From NCBI GenBank assembly GCA_963788205.1, contig CAWBGG010000007.1:434001-498000 (forward strand): a DNA stretch of 64,000 bases, read 5' to 3'. Each line of letters begins with the position of its first letter. Position 1 is the stretch's first letter. The stretch is from CAVVMA01 sp963788205. Lineage in GTDB: Bacteria; Desulfobacterota; Binatia; Binatales; Binataceae. Below the pieces are notes generated by a model. The model searched no databases and was not told the DNA's origin. It worked only from the letters and a program-made list of their open reading frames with translations. Positions 1 to 7,881 of this stretch are shown here, piece after piece. Made by a program: the position numbers and the translations under genes.

Positions 1-1
1 G

Positions 2-349
2 TTCGAGATGGCCGGGATCACCGCCAAAGACGTCGACGTGGCCCAGATGTACGAGCACTTTACCGGCGGCGTCGTGATGGCGATGGTCGAGCATGGCTTC
101 TGCCGTCCCGACGAATTGATGGAGTTCTGCCGCTTCGAAAACCTGATCGCACCCGACGGCAAGCTGCCGCTTAACACCAGCGGCGGCAACCTCGCCGAGT
201 GCTACGTGCACGGGATGGAGCTGATCAACGAGGCCGTGCGGCAGGTCCGCGGTACATCCACCTCGCAGGTGAAAGACGCCGAAATCTCGCTGGTGGTATC
301 GGGACCGATGGTCGCGCAGGGCGTGAGCGACCTCATCCTGCACGGATGA
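2..349 (+). CDS. Thiolase-family (lipid-transfer / Ltp2-like) protein, C-terminal fragment
   Basis: The reading frame enters from the left window edge, so only about the last 115 residues are visible. They match the C-terminal half of SCP-x/lipid-transfer thiolases: the stretch NTSGGNLAECYVHG sits where classical thiolases have NTxGGxLSxGHPxG. The usual catalytic His is a Tyr here and no C-terminal catalytic Cys motif is visible (SGPMVAQG instead). From family knowledge, Ltp2-type retro-aldolases have lost the thiolase Cys/His pair, use Tyr, and work in complex with a DUF35 protein. A DUF35 gene follows 25 bp downstream, which supports an aldolase or acyl-CoA chain-shortening role in steroid- or isoprenoid-like side-chain breakdown. 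The substrate is unknown. Confidence 0.8.
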   Translation, partial: FEMAGITAKDVDVAQMYEHFTGGVVMAMVEHGFCRPDELMEFCRFENLIAPDGKLPLNTSGGNLAECYVHGMELINEAVRQVRGTSTSQVKDAEISLVVSGPMVAQGVSDLILHG

Positions 350-373
350 CTTCTGGTACGGATGAAGATTCTG

Positions 374-834
374 ATGGCGAACCCAGCATCAAAACCGTAT
401 CTGCCGCCCGGGCTGCCGATTCCCCGGCCGACTCCCGACGCGCTCGACAAGCCCTTCTGGGACGCGGCGGCGCGGCATGAACTGGTGGTCCAGAAATGCG
501 CGAAGTGCGGGACGCTGCAATTCGCGCCCGAATGGGTCTGCTACAAGTGCCACACGTTCGAGCTCACCTGGCAAAAGCTCTCCGGCAGGGGCGGATCTAT
601 AGCTGGGAGCGGGTTTGGAATCCGGCCCATCCGGCCCTCAAAGATGCGCTTCCGTACCTCGTGGTGCTGGTCGAGCTGTCCGACGGCGACGGCATCCGGA
701 TGGTCGGCAATCTGCTCGGCGACCCGAAGCAAGAGGTCCGTATCGGGGCTGAAGTCGAGGCAGTATTCGAGGACCATCCCGAGCATCAGTTCACCCTGAT
801 CCAATGGGCCATGGTCCCGGGACGATCCCGTTAG
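374..834 (+). pseudogene. DUF35 / OB-fold acyl-CoA-associated protein, split by a frameshift
   Basis: The N-terminal half reads from ATG 374 (or 362) and contains a rubredoxin-like zinc ribbon, CAKC-x11-CYKC, after a Pro-rich lead. The OB-fold half (RIYSWERVWNPAHP ... VRIGAEVEAVFE) continues in another frame up to 834. The switch lies near 588-593 (aggggcgga); one missing base restores a continuous protein of about 153 residues, the normal DUF35 length. DUF35 proteins partner thiolase-like enzymes such as the one just upstream and help bind the acyl-CoA substrate. Because both halves are well conserved, a recent mutation or a sequencing error is more likely than old decay. Confidence 0.75.
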
Positions 835-957
835 TCCAATTGGACGCTTGTCCCAGGCGGCGCGATGGTAAGATAATCACTGGTCGGAACCCGTAAGACG
901 CCAAGACAAGCGGGCGTGGATACAATCGCGGTCCGAACCAGTTAAGGAGACATAATC

Positions 958-2205
958 ATGGCGGGCGGAACCATTGACATCAATATTGAGGTCGACGAGG
1001 CAAACCGTTGGCGTCTGGAGACGCCGGGCACCCAGGGCTGGAAGCGCACCGCGAGACCCGACGATCCCAACAAGTACCTGATGATCTCCGCGGACTGCCA
1101 CGCGGGCGAGCCGGCCAACCTGTGGGTCGACCGGATCGAGCCGGAGTATCGCAGTCGGCTGCCACGCACCGAGATCGATGAGAAGGGCGTGAAGTGGTCG
1201 ATCTCCGAGGGCTGGCAGAAATCCCGCCTGCTCGACATGAAGCTGGACGGCGAAGACGGCGTCCGCGCCAAGGCTGGCGCGAGTCCCGCGGAAAGAATCA
1301 GGGACGACAACCGTGACGGTGTCGACGCCGAGATTATCTTCCCGAATCGGGGCCTGATGATGTGGGCGACGCCTGACCCGGCGTTCGCCGAGGCGCAATG
1401 CCGCGTCTATAACACCTGGGCATGGGAAGCCTACGGTCCGTACAACCATCGGCTCTCCCCGATGGCTTGCATCGCGCCCGGCGTAGTCGAGGGAGCCATC
1501 AAGGAAATCGAGCGCTGTGCCAAGCTGGGTTTTCGCGGCCTCAGCCTGCCGTGCAAGCCGATCTTCGGTCCGCACGACTCGCGCCATCCCAACTACAACT
1601 TGGCGATTTACAATCCGATGTGGAAGCTAATCGAGGCGACCGGGATGCCGGTCACGTTCCACGTCTCGACCGGACGCGATCCGCGCGTGGCGCGTAAGGA
1701 CGGCGGCGCCGTCATCAACTACGTGTCGCATGCGATCACGCAGACGGTCGAGCCGCTGGCCTGCGTGTGCGCCTCGGGAGTCATAGAGCACTATCCGGGA
1801 ATCCAGTTCTCGGGTATCGAGTGCGGTATCGGCTGGGTCGCATGGTCGGTCGACGCGATGGATGAGATCTACCGCAAGCATCACATGTGGGCCTTCCCGA
1901 AACTCAAGAAGATGCCGAGCGAGTACTTCCACTCCAACTGCTCGGCGTCATTCCAGGAAGATCGGGTTGGCCTGGACACGTGCGTCAAGTACGGCCTGGT
2001 CGACAACATCATGTGGGCCAACGACTATCCGCATCACGAGGGTTCGTGGCCTCATTCGGCGGCAGCTATCGAGCGCCAGATGGGCCATCTGACCGAGGAG
2101 CAGCGCGCGAAGATCCTCGGCCTCAACGCGGCGCGGATTTTCAAGTTCGACGGCGACGCTCTGTTGAAGGCCCATCGCGATCGACTGAGCGCGGCAGCGA
2201 ACTGA
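958..2205 (+). CDS. Amidohydrolase-family (Amidohydro_2, TIM-barrel) metal-dependent hydrolase
   Basis: A protein of 415 residues with a strong Shine-Dalgarno (aaggaga) 7 bp before ATG 958. Features of the Amidohydro_2/ACMSD-like superfamily are visible: an early strand with metal ligands in ISADCHAGEP (about residues 43-52; the family usually has DxHxHxxP), a central VTFHVST with the metal-binding His, and a C-terminal ANDYPHHEGSWPHS carrying the conserved Asp and His. Members decarboxylate or hydrolyse small aromatic or cyclic acids; the substrate here cannot be assigned. It follows the thiolase/DUF35 pair on the same strand after a 123-bp gap, so it may belong to the same catabolic group but probably has its own promoter. 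Confidence 0.85.
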   Translation: MAGGTIDINIEVDEANRWRLETPGTQGWKRTARPDDPNKYLMISADCHAGEPANLWVDRIEPEYRSRLPRTEIDEKGVKWSISEGWQKSRLLDMKLDGEDGVRAKAGASPAERIRDDNRDGVDAEIIFPNRGLMMWATPDPAFAEAQCRVYNTWAWEAYGPYNHRLSPMACIAPGVVEGAIKEIERCAKLGFRGLSLPCKPIFGPHDSRHPNYNLAIYNPMWKLIEATGMPVTFHVSTGRDPRVARKDGGAVINYVSHAITQTVEPLACVCASGVIEHYPGIQFSGIECGIGWVAWSVDAMDEIYRKHHMWAFPKLKKMPSEYFHSNCSASFQEDRVGLDTCVKYGLVDNIMWANDYPHHEGSWPHSAAAIERQMGHLTEEQRAKILGLNAARIFKFDGDALLKAHRDRLSAAAN

Positions 2206-2291
2206 GCAGACCGCGCGCGCACGCCGGATCTTGCGGAGGGGCGGGTCTACGATCCGTCCCTTCTTTCTTTTTCGAGGAGAATCTTTTCTTT

Positions 2292-2906
2292 CTAGGAGAA
2301 CAGTCCCGGTTCGCGTGAGCTCAGTAGCGTCAGCCCGCGGTACATGTACTGCAGCCCGGAGATTCCGCAGGCCGCGACCGTCGCGTACATCAGGATCAGG
2401 AAGTACATCGGCGCGATCAGGTTGAACTGGGCGAGTGCCGCCAGCACGCAGAGAAGCTGAAGGAACGTGCTGGTTTTACCCAGAAATGTCGGCCGCACCG
2501 GGATTCGGTCGTTGGTAAACCACGACAGCATGAAGTAGCCGAACACCGTGATCACGTCGCGAATGACGATCACGCCCAGCAGCCATCCCGGCAGCAACTG
2601 ATAGACCGTCAGCGCGACGATAGCGCTGACCAGCAGCAGCTTGTCGGCAAACGGATCGAGGAACGCACCCAGCTCGCTTTTGGCGTCGAACCATCGTGCG
2701 ACCGTGCCGTCAAGCCCGTCGGTCAGCGCGGCGGCGCCGAACAGGTAGAGCGCGTAGTTGAAGCGGCGCTCGCTCAGCAACACGATCAAGAAAGGAATCG
2801 AGATCAGGCGGCAAAGCGTGAGCAAGTTGGGCAATTTCAGCAGTTGGCCCAGCCGCAGTTGAGGTTGCGGCTCGATTCTGCGCGGCTTGAGCGAAGGTCC
2901 GGCCAT
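2292..2906 (-). CDS. pgsA: CDP-diacylglycerol-glycerol-3-phosphate 3-phosphatidyltransferase (PgsA-type)
   Basis: A 204-residue integral membrane enzyme of the CDP-alcohol phosphotransferase family. The full signature DG-x2-AR-x8-G-x3-D-x3-D is present at about residues 66-88 (DGTVAR ... GAFLDPFADK). Several hydrophobic segments surround it (about 34-60, 88-105, 110-135, 150-190). Length and motif fit PgsA, which makes phosphatidylglycerophosphate, the first committed step to phosphatidylglycerol and cardiolipin. It lies 13 bp downstream of hflX on the same strand, so the two are probably cotranscribed. The convergent amidohydrolase ends 86 bp away. Exact alcohol specificity is inferred from length and housekeeping context. 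Confidence 0.85.
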   Translation of the reverse strand: MAGPSLKPRRIEPQPQLRLGQLLKLPNLLTLCRLISIPFLIVLLSERRFNYALYLFGAAALTDGLDGTVARWFDAKSELGAFLDPFADKLLLVSAIVALTVYQLLPGWLLGVIVIRDVITVFGYFMLSWFTNDRIPVRPTFLGKTSTFLQLLCVLAALAQFNLIAPMYFLILMYATVAACGISGLQYMYRGLTLLSSREPGLFS

Positions 2907-2919
2907 CGCGCTACGCTCG

Positions 2920-4218
2920 TCAGGTTAACGCAGCCGCGGCCTTGCGCAGCCGTCCGGCGACTGCGGGAGTTACCAGCGCCCGCATCGAGACCATGCCGTC
3001 ATTGTATTCTTCGCTGAGCACCTGCCCCTCGCGCCGCGCCATCGCGATCAGGTCGCCGCGCGCGGCCGAAAGCTCGACCTGCACTTCTTCGCGCAGCCCG
3101 GCGAAGAATCGCGCGAGCGCCTCCAGCAGCCGATCGAGCCCGTCGCGTCGCAGCGCCGAAATCGTCACGCTCTCGAATCCCTCTGGCGCGCGCGGCGGAT
3201 TCTCTGCCAGGTCGGCCTTGTTCAAGACCATGATTCGCGGCGTCGCACCGGCGCCGATTTCCGCGAGCACTCGATCGACCACCGCGATCTGCTCCGCCGC
3301 CAGCGCCGAGCTTGAATCCACCACATGCAAAATGAGGTTCGCGGTGCGGACTTCCTCGAGCGTGGCCTTGAAGGCCTCCACCAGCATGTGGGGCAGGCGA
3401 TGGATAAAGCCGACCGTGTCCGCGAGCATCACGTTTGCGCCGCCCGGCAGCCGCAGCCGCCGGATGGTCGGATCGAGCGTCGAGAAGGGGCGATCCGCGA
3501 CCACCACGCCGGCATCGGTGAGCGCGTTCATCAGGGTCGATTTGCCGGAATTGGTATAGCCGGCCAGCGCGACCGTCGGATACGGAAATTCGAGCCGTCG
3601 GCGGCGCTGGATCGCACGGGTCCGTTCCACATCGCGCAGGCGGGTGCGCAGGCGCGTAAGACGCTCGCGCACGCGGCGGCGGTCCACTTCGAGCTGGGTT
3701 TCGCCGGGACCGCGCGTGCCGATTCGGCCGCCGCCGGCCGAGCCGCCCGTCATGCGCGACAGATGCATCCATTGGCGCGTGAGCCGCGGTTGCAGGTAGG
3801 CGAGCTGCGCAACCTCGACCTGCAGCTTGCCCTCCAGAGTTCGCGCGCGCTGGGCGAAAATGTCGAGAATGAGCTGGCTGCGATCGATGACGCGGAACTC
3901 GAGTTCCTTCTCGAGATTGCGGGCCTGTGCCGGGCTGAGACTATCGTCGAAGATCGCCAGCGAGGCGCCGTTCTGGCGCGCAGCCTCGCGCACTTCTGCG
4001 ACTTTGCCCCGCCCGATGAAGGTCCGGGGATCGATCTCCTTGAGACGCTGGCGAACCGTGGCGGCAACCTGCGCGCCAGCCCCCTCAGTCAGCGCCGCAA
4101 GCTCGGCCAGCGATTCCTCGCTGCTGATTTCGTGGCCGTTGCCAAGGTCTACTCCGACCAGCACGGCGCGCTCGATGTTCTGGGTCTGGCGAGATGAATC
4201 CGTGGTTGATACTCCCAT
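2920..4218 (-). CDS. hflX: GTPase HflX
   Basis: A 432-residue ribosome-associated GTPase. The N-terminal HflX domain carries the characteristic glycine-rich linker (SGGSAGGGR-like: MTGGSAGGGRIGTRGPGETQ, about residues 156-175). The G domain follows with Walker A GYTNSGKST (about 219-227), G3 DTVGF and G4 NKAD. HflX splits stalled 70S ribosomes under stress and modulates ribosome recycling. It is followed by pgsA. Codons about 5-12 of this gene recur as a 22/23-bp direct repeat at 7765-7787, discussed as a possible insertion boundary. Confidence 0.93.
   Translation of the reverse strand: MGVSTTDSSRQTQNIERAVLVGVDLGNGHEISSEESLAELAALTEGAGAQVAATVRQRLKEIDPRTFIGRGKVAEVREAARQNGASLAIFDDSLSPAQARNLEKELEFRVIDRSQLILDIFAQRARTLEGKLQVEVAQLAYLQPRLTRQWMHLSRMTGGSAGGGRIGTRGPGETQLEVDRRRVRERLTRLRTRLRDVERTRAIQRRRRLEFPYPTVALAGYTNSGKSTLMNALTDAGVVVADRPFSTLDPTIRRLRLPGGANVMLADTVGFIHRLPHMLVEAFKATLEEVRTANLILHVVDSSSALAAEQIAVVDRVLAEIGAGATPRIMVLNKADLAENPPRAPEGFESVTISALRRDGLDRLLEALARFFAGLREEVQVELSAARGDLIAMARREGQVLSEEYNDGMVSMRALVTPAVAGRLRKAAAALT
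4182..4204. repeat. 23-bp direct repeat, copy 1 (inside hflX 5' end)
   Basis: The sequence gggtctggcgagatgaatcc plus cgtg within the first codons of hflX. It matches 7765-7787 at 22 of 23 positions in the same orientation. Together they bound the accessory block between hflX and dnaE. Confidence 0.7.
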
Positions 4219-4314
4219 TTGCAGCCTATCAAAGAAACGCGCCGGCGGCTAAGCCGGCAAGACAGAAGAGCGCCATCACCCAATTTTCGGTAGTGCGCGG
4301 TTTTGACAGCACGG

Positions 4315-4386
4315 GCCGGCACGGAGGCCGGCCCCTACCCAATCAAGGAGCCTTGATTCAGGGTAGTGGCCGGCGTCCCTGCCGGC
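4315..4386. repeat. REP-like hairpin repeat (GCCGGC family), copy 1
   Basis: A long imperfect palindrome: arm gccggcacggaggccggccc, then ctaccc, pairs with gggtagtggccggcgtccct, then gccggc, and the loop itself pairs (aatcaagg/ccttgatt). About 75% of the positions recur at 21609-21680. A 22-bp sequence around catcacccaattttcggtag precedes it (4274-4295) and recurs nearly identically right after it (4407-4429), which looks like a repeat boundary. Confidence 0.75.
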
Positions 4387-4422
4387 CATCCGACCCCAAA
4401 ATCGTACATCACCCAACTTTCT

Positions 4423-4630
4423 GGTAGTGTCTCGGTTTGGCATCGAAGGCAGTGTCGGCAGGTGGAAAAAAAGGATTCGGGATTCTTCGCGCGCCAGACA
4501 ACGCAGACGCGCGAGAATGACAACGTTGACAAGCTTTTTCTGTCATTCCCGCGCGTGGCTGGCGCGCGAGGAATCCCGGATCTTCTTCCGCTCGCCCCAC
4601 TCGCGAGCATTCTCAAACTGTGACACTAGC
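4423..4630. mobile_element. MITE-like palindromic element, copy 1 (TIR GGTAGTGTCTCGGTTTGG)
   Basis: A noncoding 208-bp element. Its left end ggtagtgtctcggtttgg matches the reverse complement of its right end (ctcaaactgtgacactagc) at about 14 of 18 positions. The interior holds two inverted arms, gattcttcgcgcgc...gcgagaatgaca (4481-4522) and tgtcattcccgcgcg...ggaatcccgg (4541-4579). A second copy lies at 34026-34247, and the arms are the same sequence that encloses the GIY-YIG gene at 23.5-23.9 kb. Confidence 0.75.
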
Positions 4631-4699
4631 GATTTTCTCCGCACCATGACAAATCGCTGGCATTTCTGTACCCTAGAGGTACGGTTGAGGACTGGTAAT

Positions 4700-5044
4700 A
4701 TGCAGGAAATGCGCACTCCGAGGACCGGCGTCTTGGAGGCGCTCCTACGCCTGGAGCGCTCACCGGAAGCTCCCTCACGCGAAGCGCTGGAACGGGCCAG
4801 GCAGATCGCTCGCTTCATAGAACAACACAAATCACCAGTGCCGTTCGTATTTCCAACCGAAATCGGCGGCATTCAATTCGAATGGCGTGGCAAACCGCGC
4901 GAAGTTGACCTTGAAGTGCTCCCTCAGGGAACAGCGCTCGCGTTTTCAACGCTGGTTGACGGAAAGTGTTCCCGCGAAGGCGAGATCAAAGAAGATGTCG
5001 AGCGCGAAGTGCGTAATCTATTGAGCTGGATGGTGGGACTCTAA
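4700..5044 (+). CDS. Hypothetical protein (114 aa)
   Basis: ATG 4700 is chosen because the upstream part of the open frame runs through the MITE-like repeat. The protein is soluble and acidic, with an N-terminal helical part (TGVLEALLRLERSPEAPSREALERARQIARFIEQ) and a beta-rich middle (FPTEIGGIQFEWR, REVDLEVLP, ALAFSTLVDG), then a C-terminal helix. This layout resembles small uncharacterised proteins often encoded next to a second small gene, and a second small gene follows convergently at 5078-5488. An antitoxin-like or pair-forming role is only a guess. Base composition is less GC-rich than that of dnaE or hflX. Confidence 0.6.
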   Translation: MQEMRTPRTGVLEALLRLERSPEAPSREALERARQIARFIEQHKSPVPFVFPTEIGGIQFEWRGKPREVDLEVLPQGTALAFSTLVDGKCSREGEIKEDVEREVRNLLSWMVGL

Positions 5045-5077
5045 CCGCCTTCCACGCCCGCATCCCGTCTCCCGCCT

Positions 5078-5488
5078 CTACGCCTTTTTCGGCAGTCGTA
5101 TTAGCCTCGCTGTCCTCGCCATAGTTGCTGCGGACCCGCCTGATATGCGTTTGCCGGGTGAATTCGCCCGATAGGCGCAAAGATGGCCCGATGGAGGCTC
5201 ATCGGTAACGACGATACAGCCGGCGTCGCGGATCTCCTGAACGGTGATTGTGGCAAGCCCGTCGTTTGGATAGCCCCTCAACACCTCGTCTTCAGTGGCC
5301 CGGTCGCGTCGATAAACCGAAAGTTCTTCAGTTCGGAACGCCCCACTCGACACGACAGGAACGCCATTGGTATCAAAGTCCACGTATCGAGCCTGGATGC
5401 GTCGGTAGACCTCGACCGCACCGGGTATAGACGGGCCGGACAATCGGCGATCCGAGAGGGAGGCAACATCTGAGAATCTTTGCTTCAA
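5078..5488 (-). CDS. Hypothetical protein (up to 136 aa)
   Basis: The frame opens with TTG at 5488; no ATG or clear ribosome binding site is seen, so the start is uncertain. The recognisable part, VEVYRRIQARYVDFD followed by SSGAFRTEELSVYRRD and GHLCAYR, resembles a family of short uncharacterised proteins that begin near a conserved R-x-Ar-h-x-F segment and carry a SS-x-AF motif. Such genes are commonly found beside a small partner like the one at 4700-5044. No catalytic function can be assigned. Confidence 0.5.
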   Translation of the reverse strand: MKQRFSDVASLSDRRLSGPSIPGAVEVYRRIQARYVDFDTNGVPVVSSGAFRTEELSVYRRDRATEDEVLRGYPNDGLATITVQEIRDAGCIVVTDEPPSGHLCAYRANSPGKRISGGSAATMARTARLIRLPKKA

Positions 5489-5838
5489 CAGTGCAAGGAG
5501 GCAGTCTCAGGCAGTCTCAGCCGGTCGCAACGTGGCGAAGCAGCACGCTCGTGCTCTTGCAACCACGCCTCGACTTCACGCTCAAGTCCAAGATTCTCGC
5601 CTTTGCCGCTTGGTGGTCGGGAAGGCCAGCGCAAGGGCCGCCGCAGAGAGCCCGCGCAGCCGTGGCCGCCGTTGCTCCGCGCTCTTACGGGCGCACGTCG
5701 GGGACGTGGCGGTGCTGGTAGAGGCCGTCTGGAGCCTCAAGGCCGGCTTCCCGAAAGAGGCCGCAGCATGAGCGGCCAAGACCGCATCCGCGAGATAGCC
5801 GACTCCGGGCGGGCCGGCGCGGTTGGGAAATGGCGCCA
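5489..5838. other. Intergenic stretch, no gene recognised
   Basis: About 350 bp between two minus-strand genes. Several short frames on both strands overlap here with no recognisable similarity and none has a convincing ribosome binding site. A small direct duplication (aggcagtctc twice, 5500-5519) is the only structure noticed. Confidence 0.4.
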
Positions 5839-6663
5839 TCAATATCTAGCGAGCCAATATCCTAAGCACACACCGACAACCAGCGCGATCAGAGGCCACG
5901 TCAGAAACGCGGCCGTCCAGCGCCATCCGATGAAAACCACTTCGCCGGCTACAACACGAACGCCGGGCGGCAGCTTCGGCCTCTCCCCGTGGCTCTTCAA
6001 ACTTTCGTAGGCAGGTCTCACGGCAACGTGCCTTTCCCAGCTCTCCGCCTCGCCTTCCATCCACATATTGGAATGCGCGGTCCCGTCTCTGATCTGACTG
6101 AATTTGGTTGCCTGCCAGAGAATTTGAACTGCACGACCGATCTCAAGGACCGCCTCTTCTGGGTCAGGGTCGTGCAATGCCTTTTGGGCTCCAGCTAGGT
6201 TCCTCAGGAAGTCGCAAGCATCTTCCGCAGCGATAGCGGTTTGGCTGGCAAGCCCAAGGGCTGTGTTGATGCGGAACCCGACCGGCAACCTGTTTTGCTT
6301 CAAGGAGGCGTTATATCTGCGCTCTTGCTCGCGCTCCGAAATGTCGGGGTCCAGCCAATCAATTACGCTGCCCGCTAACCATTCGGCCGCTTCTGCTAAC
6401 GGCTCAGCCAAGTCGGTTTCGCCGTCTCGTTGTTCTTCCTTTCCCTTGCGAATCCACGAGATACCGCGTGCCAGAACCGTTGCCGCGTGCCCGACATAGC
6501 GCTTTTGCCTGTCGGTCCCAAGGCTCAGCAGGTCACTATTATACGACAAGTCTTTGCACGCCCCCTTACTGTATCTTAGGACCCTATCCAACAGTTCATC
6601 CCTTCGCTGTAGCCATCTGAGTAACTCGTCTAAGTCAGCCGCCAACTGGTCATAGTAATCCAT
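5839..6663 (-). CDS. Hypothetical tail-anchored membrane protein (274 aa)
   Basis: The protein is mostly helical and charged with a single C-terminal membrane segment (about residues 250-272, TAAFLTWPLIALVVGVCLGY), so it looks tail-anchored with a large cytosolic domain. No known motif is seen. It is the last of four small minus-strand genes (7661 down to 5839) with short gaps, probably one operon. The whole block lies between the hflX-derived repeats, which suggests accessory DNA. Confidence 0.65.
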   Translation of the reverse strand: MDYYDQLAADLDELLRWLQRRDELLDRVLRYSKGACKDLSYNSDLLSLGTDRQKRYVGHAATVLARGISWIRKGKEEQRDGETDLAEPLAEAAEWLAGSVIDWLDPDISEREQERRYNASLKQNRLPVGFRINTALGLASQTAIAAEDACDFLRNLAGAQKALHDPDPEEAVLEIGRAVQILWQATKFSQIRDGTAHSNMWMEGEAESWERHVAVRPAYESLKSHGERPKLPPGVRVVAGEVVFIGWRWTAAFLTWPLIALVVGVCLGYWLARY

Positions 6664-6681
6664 AGGAAGGTGGCTGAACCC

Positions 6682-6975
6682 CTATTTTTCCTTGAGGCGC
6701 GGATCGTCGGTCGCAATGCACGTTGCCATTTCGTGGGCCAAGTTGTCGTAGGCATCTAATTTGGCGAATTTGCCCTGCTCCGCAGGCCAGCGAATTGGTT
6801 TCCGAGCTTCTGCCCTCGCGGCTTCGCATTGTGCCGCAGTATCGTAGCTCGACTCGACCTGCCACTGACTTAGGGGCGCTTCTGCGTCCACTCGGGGGTC
6901 TTCCGTGTTCTGCGCGGGCGGGATTACCAGGTACCAGCCTGTGAGCGCGAGCGCGGCGGCGTGGACGAGTCGCAT
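6682..6975 (-). CDS. Small exported protein, paralogue B (97 aa)
   Basis: It opens with a hydrophobic segment (LVHAAALALTGWYLVIPP) that is a signal anchor or signal peptide, followed by a soluble domain with SxYDTAAQCEAARAEA and two cysteines, and ends DDPRLKEK. It is a clear tandem paralogue of the gene at 6977-7279. ATG 6975 follows the stop of that gene by one base, with gaaggaaaa as ribosome binding site, so translation is probably coupled. Function unknown. Confidence 0.7.
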   Translation of the reverse strand: MRLVHAAALALTGWYLVIPPAQNTEDPRVDAEAPLSQWQVESSYDTAAQCEAARAEARKPIRWPAEQGKFAKLDAYDNLAHEMATCIATDDPRLKEK

Positions 6976-6976
6976 C

Positions 6977-7279
6977 CTACTTTTCCTTCAGGCGCGGATC
7001 GTCGCTGGCGATGCACTGTTCGCTCGCAGTCGCGTTATACTGCTGCTGTCGCACGGTGGCGATATACGGACCCTGATTCGGCAGGTCTAATATCTTCTGG
7101 GCGTCGGTAATTGCCGACGCTCTAGCTGCCTCGCAGGCTGCCGCTGTATCGTAGGCGCCTTCATGCGCCCATTGCGAGAGCGGTTCATATAGTAAGACAT
7201 CCCCGCCGAGCTTGCCCATCGGCGGCATCAGAAGGTACCAGCCTGCAAGCGCGAGCGCGGCGGCGTGAGCCAACTTCAC
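6977..7279 (-). CDS. Small exported protein, paralogue A (about 100 aa)
   Basis: GTG 7279 is preferred over the longer frame from 7366: it gives VKLAHAAALALAGWYLLMPP, matching the N-terminus of the downstream paralogue, and it avoids overlap with the upstream gene, which ends at 7308. A ggagt motif lies about 11 bp upstream. The mature part shares ExAYDTAAACEAARA and the terminal SDDPRLKEK with paralogue B. Two conserved cysteines could form a disulphide outside the membrane. Function unknown. Confidence 0.65.
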   Translation of the reverse strand: MKLAHAAALALAGWYLLMPPMGKLGGDVLLYEPLSQWAHEGAYDTAAACEAARASAITDAQKILDLPNQGPYIATVRQQQYNATASEQCIASDDPRLKEK

Positions 7280-7307
7280 GTGATTCTTTACTCCGCCGGA
7301 GCCAACG

Positions 7308-7661
7308 TCACGATTGATTCGGACGCCGCTGTGCCGCCAATGCTTCAAGGCCTTCGTTAATCTCATTCATGAGTTCTGTGACACGTTCCATCCTCGCGAG
7401 CACACGCCTCAAGACATGTACGTTTTCGGTGATTACTTCGTCGGGCATGAGATCGATGCCGGCAGTAATCAAGTCAGAAGACACTTTTGTTGAGGCAATT
7501 GCTCTTGCTTTTATTTGGCCCAAGGTACTGCATTCTTCTGATGTAAGATTTTGAGCGTCAAGCTCCGCAGCCAGCCGATTGTATTTCTCGATGGCAGAGG
7601 AAAGGCGCCGAGTCTGCGCTAGGAGAGCGTCTCGTAGATCTTCTAGGTCGTTGTTCGGCAC
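7308..7661 (-). CDS. Small helical hypothetical protein (117 aa)
   Basis: ATG 7661. The whole sequence is predicted by eye to be alpha-helical with heptad-like hydrophobic spacing (LRDALLAQTRRLSSAIEKYNRLAAEL), suggesting a coiled coil and oligomerisation. It is the first gene of a four-gene minus-strand group ending at 5839, and lies 28 bp upstream of the preferred start of the next gene. No known family recognised. Confidence 0.6.
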   Translation of the reverse strand: MPNNDLEDLRDALLAQTRRLSSAIEKYNRLAAELDAQNLTSEECSTLGQIKARAIASTKVSSDLITAGIDLMPDEVITENVHVLRRVLARMERVTELMNEINEGLEALAAQRRPNQS

Positions 7662-7764
7662 GTGCGCTTCGCGGCCCAGACTTGCCGACTTCTTGGCGAA
7701 TCGCTAACATCGCTTTTTGGCGATCCTGGCTTGTTCGCGGCAAGCCTGAGTTTGCATCGAGCCA

Positions 7765-7787
7765 GGGTCTTGCGAGATGAATCCGTG
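7765..7787. repeat. 23-bp direct repeat, copy 2 (between the accessory block and dnaE)
   Basis: A 22/23 match to codons about 5-12 of hflX at 4182-4204, with no hflX gene around it. It may be an attachment-site-like duplication or a leftover of the original hflX 5' end after insertion of the 4.2-7.76 kb block. No recombinase gene is visible in the block. Confidence 0.65.
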
Positions 7788-7881
7788 ATTGTGGACCTCA
7801 CCGCAGGGACGGTTACAACTCGACTCTATCAAAGCCGGGTACTAAGACAACTGCGCGAACCGAGGAGCGCGGTGCGCTCGT

